Positions 40,414-46,041 of a stretch of DNA of 51,213 nucleotides are shown one piece after another. The translations under genes and the position numbers were made by a program. The notes under the pieces are model-generated. The model saw nothing but the letters and a program-made list of their open reading frames with translations. It searched no databases and was not told where the DNA came from. The stretch spans positions 1 through 51,213 of IMG/VR virus record IMGVR_UViG_3300010939_000106. One strand, 5' to 3'. This stretch comes from a virus. Each line of letters starts with the position of its first letter. Position 1 is the stretch's first letter.

Positions 40414-40618
40414 CGCTTGTCTCCGGCGAGTCAGGTATCAGCATCTTCCCGCCTCCATGCTGCTGCAGCCATAAATCTCTAAATGCCGGGGCCAGCCGCC
40501 TCTGCTTGCGTCGGGTACAGGGTTTAAGCACCAGCAGTAATGCGGCCTGCTCCCATATCCGAACCCCGGCTCGGAGGAGTGGTCCCTGGCCAGGTGTCAC
40601 CCCTCCTTTCCCATGCAT
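40403..40618 (-). CDS. Possible internal-start protein within the HNH 3' extension
   Basis: A 71-residue product could start at ATG 40618 after GAGGG, in the same frame as the HNH gene. It has ALLLVLKPC, a basic patch and AFRDLWLQQHGGG. It would be an original operon gene that lost its boundary when the HNH gene arrived. Alternative: only the fused protein is made. Confidence 0.3.
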   Translation of the reverse strand: MHGKGGVTPGQGPLLRAGVRIWEQAALLLVLKPCTRRKQRRLAPAFRDLWLQQHGGGKMLIPDSPETSDDR

Positions 40619-41155
40619 TTCGTCACCCTCTACCGCGCAAAAAGAGCGCCGCCGGGTGGCTCGGCAGCGCCCTTGACCGGCCACGTCAGACCATGTCTTT
40701 CCTTGCCTGATTAGGCTGATGGTTGTCCGGTGCACTCCGTACTCGGCAGCCACCACCCGCGCGATGCGCGGATCAGCCCGGATCGTGCGAACATCGGCGA
40801 CCGTGAGCTTCGCATTATTGTTTGCTTGGCCGACCTGGTAGCTTGTCGTCGCCCGACCCTTGACGCGCCGGTCGGCCATGTTTTCGTCATTCGTGCCCAG
40901 CCCCAGATGGGCCGGATTACAGCACGCGGGATTGTCGCAGCTGTGGCAGACGCATTGATTTCCTGGGATCGGGCCCTTGCACATCGCCCAGGCGCGGCGA
41001 TGCGCATAAATCACCTTTCCGCCGCGTTTGAGCTTTCCGTAGCCCCACCGATCTCGGTAGCCCATCCACGGCCAGCATTGATCCACTGACCCTATATCGA
41101 TCTTTGCCGCAAATCGCGGATCGGCGGGGAATTGACGTTGAGCAAAAGGAAGCAT
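40403..41155 (-). CDS. HNH endonuclease fused in frame to a C-terminal extension
   Basis: A 250-residue frame. Residues 27-92 form an HNH_3-type nuclease: CWPWMGYRDRWGYGK, AHRRAW, VCHSCDNPACCNPAHL and GTNDEN. Residues 115-155 (AKLTVADVRTIRAD then YGVHRTTISLIRQGKTW) are the usual DNA-binding helix-turn-helix of such nucleases. The family normally ends there. Residues 161-250 are unrelated, and an internal ATG at 40618 has GAGGG 7 bases upstream, so a second protein may start inside. It is the first gene of the second minus-strand block. Confidence 0.75.
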   Translation of the reverse strand: MLPFAQRQFPADPRFAAKIDIGSVDQCWPWMGYRDRWGYGKLKRGGKVIYAHRRAWAMCKGPIPGNQCVCHSCDNPACCNPAHLGLGTNDENMADRRVKGRATTSYQVGQANNNAKLTVADVRTIRADPRIARVVAAEYGVHRTTISLIRQGKTWSDVAGQGRCRATRRRSFCAVEGDEMHGKGGVTPGQGPLLRAGVRIWEQAALLLVLKPCTRRKQRRLAPAFRDLWLQQHGGGKMLIPDSPETSDDR

Positions 41156-41518
41156 GCGACCCCTCGATCCGTCGAGTGTCTGGCAGCTTCCTCCCTGGGT
41201 CCTGGCGCGACCGGTTGACCCGGCCGTCTTGTGCGCCTTGTCAGGCGCGCGGTGCCACGCCTGTCGTCAATATTTCGTATCTATTTCAGATTTAAACACA
41301 ATCTCTTGTGGTTATTTATCCTTGAATCTGTTTGTACTTGAGCCATGGGCTAGAAATACATTAAGCTCGCCGGGCTTCTGTTCATGATTTAAAGGCCTGA
41401 TGGCAGTCAGGCCCTAATACTTGTCTCCTAGCCAGGACGCCTGATTAGGCTCAAACCCCGGCCTCCTTGAACCTCCATGTTTCATGCGGCCCGCACGCCC
41501 GCCGACAGGCGGGGTGCG
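41156..41518. promoter_or_regulatory. Early control region, AT-rich core
   Basis: This gap lies between the HNH gene and the Cro-like gene. Positions about 41270-41345 are clearly AT-richer than the flanks and probably contain the leftward early promoter, though I cannot pick one -35/-10 pair with confidence. No gene is seen. Confidence 0.45.
41394..41413 (-). terminator. Hairpin downstream of the Cro-like gene
   Basis: GGCCTGA and TCAGGCC are perfect 7-bp arms with a 6-base loop; the minus strand continues with TTTAAAT, so it could end the Cro-like transcript. Confidence 0.5.
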
Positions 41519-41731
41519 TCATGCCGCCTGAGCGGACTGCCGGTCGGCGAAGAAGTCGTTCGCGGTGACCCGCCCCTGGGTCGCCTTGACGATGCGCGCC
41601 ATGATCTCGCAGGACGGGATCCTCCGCCCGTTCGCGTACCTCGTCACGGTCGAGCGACTTTTCACTCCGATCCGACGGCCGAATTCGGCGTAGGTCGTTT
41701 CCGTTTGTTCGAGATAGTCCGACAAGCGCAT
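41519..41731 (-). CDS. Cro-like helix-turn-helix repressor
   Basis: A 70-residue protein with a lambda-type HTH: TYAEFGRRIGVKSRSTVTRYANGRR over residues 13-37. It diverges from the CI-like gene. A promoter with perfect TTGACA lies so close that transcription would start at or near the ATG, so the mRNA may have little or no leader. It probably sets the lytic state by binding the operator at 41753-41762. Confidence 0.75.
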   Translation of the reverse strand: MRLSDYLEQTETTYAEFGRRIGVKSRSTVTRYANGRRIPSCEIMARIVKATQGRVTANDFFADRQSAQAA

Positions 41732-41737
41732 GGTGCC

Positions 41738-41766
41738 TTGTAGTCAAAACGGCAACGCGTTGTCAA
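41738..41766 (-). promoter_or_regulatory. Cro promoter and operator palindrome
   Basis: On the minus strand TTGACA (41761-41766), a 17-base spacer and CTACAA (41738-41743) make a promoter; with TACAAG (41737-41742) the spacer is 18. The 10-bp palindrome CAACGCGTTG (41753-41762) sits between the boxes. AAACG and CGTTT outer half-sites flank it. Confidence 0.65.
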
Positions 41767-41837
41767 GAACGTTTCCGCTTTGGGTGCTATGCGCCCCGCG
41801 AGGACACAATTAAAAAGCAGGCTTGAGCCAGGGGCCC

Positions 41838-42275
41838 ATGACGAACCGCATCCGTGAGATTCGGCAGTCGCGCAACATGTCGCTGCAACAGGTTGCCGAT
41901 CGGGTTGGCACGACCCGCGCCCAGGTCATGCGCCTGGAAACCGGCGAACGGCGCCTCACCGACACCTGGATGTATCGCCTCGGCCGCGCTCTTGACTGCC
42001 ATCCCGCCGAGTTTCTGGTAAACTCCGTCCCCGGATGTTCGCCCAAGGACCCGCTCGCCGAAGAGCTCGTGATCCGCGCCGTCGAGGAGATCCTGACCTA
42101 CGTGAAAGAGGAACGACTCGACCTCGACCCAGCGGAGGTTGCCGCCGGCGTGATCGAGCTTTATCGCCAGTACGACGAGATCGCCCGCCGCCCCCCGGCT
42201 GTTACCCTCGGCGGAAACGTCGTGAAGTTCCCCGCCGAACGGCGAAGTAGACGGGCGGTCAAGGATATCCTATGA
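41838..42275 (+). CDS. CI-like XRE-family repressor
   Basis: A 145-residue protein. Residues 1-60 hold a typical XRE helix-turn-helix: IREIRQSRNMSLQQVADRVG and TTRAQVMRLETGERRL. The C-terminal half is helical and probably dimerises; no serine-lysine self-cleavage site is visible. ATG 41838 is preferred over an upstream TTG at 41823. It diverges from the Cro-like gene, so it is the best candidate for the lysogeny repressor. Confidence 0.75.
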   Translation: MTNRIREIRQSRNMSLQQVADRVGTTRAQVMRLETGERRLTDTWMYRLGRALDCHPAEFLVNSVPGCSPKDPLAEELVIRAVEEILTYVKEERLDLDPAEVAAGVIELYRQYDEIARRPPAVTLGGNVVKFPAERRSRRAVKDIL

Positions 42276-42296
42276 TCTCGGCTAGCATAGGAGCAT

Positions 42297-42560
42297 ATGA
42301 TGAGAAACGTTCTGCTTGCGGCGCTCCTGTTGCTTGCCCCTGCGCCCGCAGCGGCCTACCATAACCTCACCCCCCATGACGATCCTCTTGCGGTCCATGA
42401 CGCAGGTAACGCCGCCTCAGACTGGTTCCGTGACTACATGCTCCGCGGCGAGATGGATCAGCTGCGCCGGGAGCAGGAGCGGCTGCGCCGGGAGCAGGAG
42501 CGGCTGCGCCGGGAACAAGAGCGGCTGGACGCCGAAAATCGCGGCTCTTTGCTGTATTGA
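42297..42560 (+). CDS. Secreted coiled-coil protein
   Basis: An 87-residue protein with a Sec signal peptide (residues 1-20, ending APAAA) and then a coiled coil formed by three exact-length heptad units, QERLRRE, coded by three 21-base tandem repeats (42461-42523). AGGAG is 3 bases before the first ATG and 6 before the second, so the second may be used. It may be a periplasmic or envelope protein expressed in the lysogen. Confidence 0.6.
   Translation: MMRNVLLAALLLLAPAPAAAYHNLTPHDDPLAVHDAGNAASDWFRDYMLRGEMDQLRREQERLRREQERLRREQERLDAENRGSLLY
42461..42523. repeat. Three 21-base tandem repeats
   Basis: Units 42461-42481, 42482-42502 and 42503-42523 differ at only two bases in the third copy. 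They encode the heptads of the coiled-coil protein, so change in copy number keeps the frame. Confidence 0.85.
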
Positions 42561-42621
42561 GCCGCGCCTGCCAGACGCGGCTACGGCACCAGCCTGGCTT
42601 GGTATAGGGGACGGGGAGTAA

Positions 42622-42858
42622 ATGGTGAAGGCGTGGCGCGACATGGATCTGGACCGCCGGGTCGCCGCCCTCTCGCTTGTATTGTGGGGGGCAGGCATAT
42701 ATCCGGTCTATGCGTTCATATTGTGGGTTCACGCGGCGGCTGACTGGTGGTTCCTAGATTATCTTACCTATATCCTGGCGTTCTGTTGGTTCTATCTTCT
42801 GATCCCCTTGCATAAATACATCGGCTGGTTTTTCGAGAAACGCGACTTGGGATCCTGA
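42622..42858 (+). CDS. Small membrane protein, two membrane helices
   Basis: A 78-residue protein with hydrophobic stretches at about residues 15-36 and 42-65, rich in Trp and Tyr. Its stop lies in the first of the 20-base repeats downstream. It may change the lysogen's membrane (for example superinfection exclusion), but this is inference from size and context. Confidence 0.6.
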   Translation: MVKAWRDMDLDRRVAALSLVLWGAGIYPVYAFILWVHAAADWWFLDYLTYILAFCWFYLLIPLHKYIGWFFEKRDLGS

Positions 42859-42929
42859 CCACCCCTGCGCAAAGCTGACCACATCTGCGCAAAGCTGACC
42901 ATCCCTACGCAAAGCTGATCACCTGAGCG
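42855..42929. repeat. 20-bp tandem repeats (iteron-like or IS21-type end)
   Basis: Three units, CTGACCACCCCTGCGCAAAG-type (42855-42874, 42875-42894, 42895-42914), and a partial fourth. The invariant part is CTGACCA...GCAAAG. Tandem direct repeats of this length occur at iteron-type origins and at ends of IS21-family elements; no RepA or IstAB gene is here. Confidence 0.85.
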
Positions 42930-42997
42930 CTCCCCACGTCAATCGCGGCCGGACTGAGCGGCCCTGCCACGGTTTTTTGCCGTTGAAGTTGCCGGTC

Positions 42998-43048
42998 TGG
43001 AACGACTGGTTGACAGTTGTTCCCAAATCGGATACAGGTATCGTTCCA
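42998..43048 (+). promoter_or_regulatory. Promoter flanked by inverted repeats
   Basis: TTGACA (43010-43015), 17-base spacer and TACAGG (43033-43038) form a promoter for the rightward block. TGGAACGA (42998-43005) and TCGTTCCA (43041-43048) are perfect 8-bp inverted repeats on either side and could bind a looping or dimeric regulator. Confidence 0.55.
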
Positions 43049-43076
43049 ACGTGCCCGACAACCAGCTGGCGGAGCC

Positions 43077-43484
43077 ATGCCAACCCAACCCGCCCTGTTC
43101 GCGGCCGATCTTGAGCCGTTGCCTGTGTCGGACGATCTGCCCGCGCTCATCCGAAGATTCGCCCGGAAACTGGCCACCCTCCATGGCGGCGATCCGGACG
43201 CACCGCTCATCGACGACGGTGATACGCCAGCCTGGCACTATCACATCGATGATGCCCACGAACTCCTCGAGGGCCTGATCGGCCTCCTCGCACGAGACAC
43301 CCTTCCGAGCGATGTTGTCAGCCGAAGGCGCCAGCGCGCCGCGGCGAAGACGCTCAGGGCGCTGATGAAAAGCGATCAGCCGTTGCCGCCGGGCAATGAC
43401 CTCGGCCAGCGTCTGCGACACGGAGGACTAGAGCCATGCACATTTCCATCCTACTCGAGCCGAAGAAGCTGGCGCTCAACTTGA
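43077..43484 (+). CDS. Unknown protein, first gene of the right arm operon
   Basis: A 135-residue protein from ATG 43077 (GGAG just upstream). It has an acidic start, a LPALIRRFARKLATL helix and an IDDAHELLEGLIGLLARD helix. The last 16 residues lie in sequence shared with the next gene and may be a poor match. No family is recognised. Confidence 0.55.
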   Translation: MPTQPALFAADLEPLPVSDDLPALIRRFARKLATLHGGDPDAPLIDDGDTPAWHYHIDDAHELLEGLIGLLARDTLPSDVVSRRRQRAAAKTLRALMKSDQPLPPGNDLGQRLRHGGLEPCTFPSYSSRRSWRST

Positions 43485-43756
43485 AAGCCGTCGATGCGGT
43501 CGACCAACGGCTCCTTACGGCGCTCCGTCGAGCGGTGCAAGACATGAGGAACGGACGCTTCTCCTTCACCAATAACCTTCCGGGAGTGGCCGAGCGCTCG
43601 CTCAACAGCGCCGACGTAACCCTGACCCTAGAGCCCGAACCGTCTTCTGAAATCCTCGAGGGGCCCTGCTCTCAAACCGCAACCGAAGCCGGCGAAGGAT
43701 CCGCCACCCATAGCAGGGCTATTGCGGAGGACGGGCATGACGAAAGCAATGGCTGA
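43436..43756 (+). CDS. Unknown protein
   Basis: A 106-residue protein beginning MHISILLEPKKLALNLKAVDA, with an N-terminal alpha/beta look and an acidic, disordered C-terminal third. GGAGG is upstream within the previous gene. It overlaps the next small gene. Confidence 0.5.
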   Translation: MHISILLEPKKLALNLKAVDAVDQRLLTALRRAVQDMRNGRFSFTNNLPGVAERSLNSADVTLTLEPEPSSEILEGPCSQTATEAGEGSATHSRAIAEDGHDESNG

Positions 43757-43841
43757 GGCCGAGGCCGCCGTCGCGGGGATCGGCAAGGCCCTCGAGCCAA
43801 CCCCATTCCAGGCCAAGCTCTGCCGCGAGGACAAGGATTGA
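43737..43841 (+). CDS. 34-residue protein
   Basis: ATG 43737 has GGAGG 6 bases upstream. The product is a single Ala/Glu-rich helix then PFQAKLCREDKD. Its stop lies 2 bases before the next ATG. It is shorter than usual gene limits but has a better ribosome site than most of its neighbours. Confidence 0.55.
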   Translation: MTKAMAEAEAAVAGIGKALEPTPFQAKLCREDKD

Positions 43842-43843
43842 CC

Positions 43844-44125
43844 ATGGCCAAGTTCAACCGCCGTCAGGCTCTCAAGCTGTTCACCGAAGTCCTGGTCGCG
43901 GGCTATGCTGCGTTACAGCTTCCCTTCTCTGACCCGGTGCTGGCACCAAAGGCAACCGATGTCATGCGATTCGAGTTCTCGACCGCACATGCTCATATAA
44001 TCGCGCTCGGCACCGAGTTTTATGCAGCCGATTATATCGGGCGTTACCATCGCGTTTACCCCGTCGTCGCCCACGCCGCCGCTAACGTGCGCGAGATCGT
44101 CGACGCCCTCCGGGACCGATCATGA
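43844..44125 (+). CDS. Small protein with twin-arginine-like N terminus
   Basis: A 93-residue protein from ATG 43844 (AAGGA 7 bases upstream). It starts MAKFNRRQALKLF then a moderately hydrophobic segment, which resembles a Tat signal (RRxxLK), although the hydrophobic part is weak and may be a membrane anchor. The remainder contains a central FEFSTAHAHIIALG segment and a C-terminal helix. It may be exported; function unknown. Confidence 0.5.
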   Translation: MAKFNRRQALKLFTEVLVAGYAALQLPFSDPVLAPKATDVMRFEFSTAHAHIIALGTEFYAADYIGRYHRVYPVVAHAAANVREIVDALRDRS

Positions 44126-45006
44126 CCTGCATTGCCTACATCGAAAAGAATTTCTCCAACACCAGTCTTTCGATCATCGCCCACGCCAGCGGGATCATCG
44201 AGGAGTACAAACAGCAGGGATTCATCCTGACGCTTCGGCAGCTCTACTACCAGTTCGTCGCCCGCGATCTAATCGCCAACGACCAGCGCCAGTACAAGCG
44301 GCTCGGCTCCATCATCAACGATGCGCGTCTCACCGGTCTCATCAGTTGGACCGCCGTTGAAGACTTTACCCGGAACGTCCAGCGCAACGCCCATTGGTCG
44401 TCGCCGCGCGAACTCCTGCGCGCGGCGCGAGACAGCTACGCCACGGAGAAATGGAAGTCCCAGCCATACCGTGTTGAGGTCTGGATCGAGAAAGACGCCT
44501 TGACCGGGGTGATCGCGCCAGTCTGCGAGGAACTGGACGTGCCGTACACGTCCTGCCGCGGCTACTACAGCCAGTCCGAGCAGTGGCGCGCCGGACAACG
44601 GTTCAAGGGCTACATCGCCGCTGGGCAAACGCCTGTCGTCCTCCACCTCGGCGACCACGACCCCAGCGGGATCGACATGACCAGGGACAACCGGGAACGG
44701 CTGTCCCTGTTCGCCCGCACGCCGGTCGAAGTGCGCCGGCTTGCCCTCAATTACGACCAAATCGAGGAATTCCACCCGCCGCCAAACCCGGCGAAGGTCA
44801 CCGACAGCCGCATTGCCGGGTATGTGGCCCAATACGGCACGGAGACTTGGGAGCTCGACGCCCTCGAGCCGACCATCATTGCCCGATTGATCCGCGAAGC
44901 CGTCGCCGAGATCCGCGACGACAGCCTATGGGTGCAAGCGCTCGGTATCCAAGAGAAAGACCGAGCGCATCTCTCCGAATTCTGTGAGCAGCTTGGCGAT
45001 GAGTAA
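44122..45006 (+). CDS. Orphan topoisomerase VI A-subunit/Spo11-like protein
   Basis: A 294-residue protein. Residues 38-46, LRQLYYQFV, match the 5Y-CAP motif where a tyrosine attacks DNA in Spo11 and topoisomerase VI A. Toprim features follow: VWIEKDALTGV at about 120-130 with E123, and HLGDHDPSGID at 175-185 with D178 and D180. Short A-only proteins of this kind occur in phages and plasmids (Mini-A type). No ATPase B subunit lies nearby. It might nick or break DNA, relax supercoils with a host partner, or act in recombination. It overlaps the previous gene as ATGA. Confidence 0.8.
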   Translation: MTCIAYIEKNFSNTSLSIIAHASGIIEEYKQQGFILTLRQLYYQFVARDLIANDQRQYKRLGSIINDARLTGLISWTAVEDFTRNVQRNAHWSSPRELLRAARDSYATEKWKSQPYRVEVWIEKDALTGVIAPVCEELDVPYTSCRGYYSQSEQWRAGQRFKGYIAAGQTPVVLHLGDHDPSGIDMTRDNRERLSLFARTPVEVRRLALNYDQIEEFHPPPNPAKVTDSRIAGYVAQYGTETWELDALEPTIIARLIREAVAEIRDDSLWVQALGIQEKDRAHLSEFCEQLGDE

Positions 45007-45017
45007 GGAACCCGACC

Positions 45018-45209
45018 ATGCGTGAGCCGATCCCTGAATTTCTGACCCGCCCGCCGGTCACCCTGCCCCAGTTCGGCCGGCATCCTTGGTGGCGGCACCG
45101 CTGGCGAAGATCCCGCCGCCGAATCCGCGCAGACTTCCGCTGGCTGTTCTTCCGGCATCACACTTCCGTGACGCTCATCATCAACGTCCGCTGGCCCATC
45201 TCAGAATGA
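45018..45209 (+). CDS. Small Arg/Trp-rich protein
   Basis: A 63-residue, strongly basic protein with HPWWRHRWRRSRRR. AAGGA is 8 bases upstream of ATG. Its stop overlaps the next start as ATGA. No family is recognised; antimicrobial- or DNA-binding-like composition, but function unknown. Confidence 0.45.
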   Translation: MREPIPEFLTRPPVTLPQFGRHPWWRHRWRRSRRRIRADFRWLFFRHHTSVTLIINVRWPISE

Positions 45210-45571
45210 CCTTTCACCTCGCCCTCACCCCGACGGATCCAGGCATGCTGCTCGTCAACACCGACGACTGGCACGAGGCCGAGGATATGGCCTGGTACTA
45301 TTTTCGCTATGGCGGCAAAAACAGCGCCGGCGACAACATGTCGCTCCGCAAGGCCGACCTCCGGATCATCGTCGTCGCCGGCGCCGATCCGCCGCGCCCC
45401 GCCGCCATGCCCTTCGTCTATTGGTTCATTCCCGCCGAACGCTCGGACGCCTATTGGCTCGAGCGCCTGGGCCTCGGCCTCGACGATCCCCGCCTCCTCC
45501 ATATCGGCGCGCCGCCGCCGATCCAGGAGATCATCGCCGCGGCGCAGACAGCTGACAATCCCCATGGCTGA
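45206..45571 (+). CDS. Unknown acidic protein
   Basis: A 121-residue protein from ATG 45206. It has HLALTPTDPGMLLVNTDDWHEAEDMAW then a basic patch and a MPFVYWFIPAERSDAYWLE segment. It looks folded and is tightly coupled to its neighbours by overlaps. No family is recognised. Confidence 0.55.
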   Translation: MTFHLALTPTDPGMLLVNTDDWHEAEDMAWYYFRYGGKNSAGDNMSLRKADLRIIVVAGADPPRPAAMPFVYWFIPAERSDAYWLERLGLGLDDPRLLHIGAPPPIQEIIAAAQTADNPHG

Positions 45572-45785
45572 GATCATCGATCTCGGGCGCGCCCGTTCCA
45601 GACAGCCGAGCGTTGCCCGGGGGTCGCGTGCGCCGGCGCTTGACGCTTCCACCCCTGTCGCCAGCGCCGGCCACGTTACCCCGATACATCGCGCGACCTG
45701 TGATTCCGACCGGCCATCCGACACCGAGCCGCCGACGCACCAAAGCCGCTTTGGCGACGGCGCACCGCCGGCGGGCGCAGTATGA
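45564..45785 (+). CDS. Unknown Ser/Pro-rich protein
   Basis: A 73-residue protein starting MAEIIDLGRARSRQPS, then low-complexity. Both ends overlap neighbours by 4-8 bases. An IIDLGRAR start is common in small phage proteins of unknown role. Confidence 0.45.
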   Translation: MAEIIDLGRARSRQPSVARGSRAPALDASTPVASAGHVTPIHRATCDSDRPSDTEPPTHQSRFGDGAPPAGAV

Positions 45786-46036
45786 AGCAGCACCCCTCCA
45801 CCAACTCCCGCCCCGGTACCTGGAGCGGCAGCTTGCGGGTCTCTGTCAACCAAACCGGAGACGAGGTCACCTTGACGTTTCACTGCCGCAATAAAGCCGA
45901 CGCCAATGCCATCTTCGAGCGGGTTGACCGGCATCTGCGCTGCGGCGCCCTCCGGTTCACCATGTTCGACGCGTCGAGCGACAACGAAACATCAGAGGAG
46001 GCGAACGCCGTTCGCCTCTCGCCAGCTGAGAGCTAA
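45782..46036 (+). CDS. Unknown small protein upstream of the ParB gene
   Basis: An 84-residue protein with a SLRVSVNQTGDEVTLTFHCRNKADA beta segment and a short helix. ATGA overlap with the preceding gene. Its last codons include the longest copy of the GCGAACG-N-CGTTCGC palindrome (45998-46018). No family is recognised. Confidence 0.5.
   Translation: MKQHPSTNSRPGTWSGSLRVSVNQTGDEVTLTFHCRNKADANAIFERVDRHLRCGALRFTMFDASSDNETSEEANAVRLSPAES
45998..46018. promoter_or_regulatory. Longest palindrome copy, upstream of the XRE-ParB gene
   Basis: GAGGCGAACG-C-CGTTCGCCTC has perfect 10-bp arms. It ends 23 bases before the XRE-ParB ATG. Shorter exact copies occur at 1595-1609, 17603-17619 and 34755-34769, with a one-mismatch copy at 26526-26540. 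Confidence 0.8.
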
Positions 46037-46041
46037 CAGCT

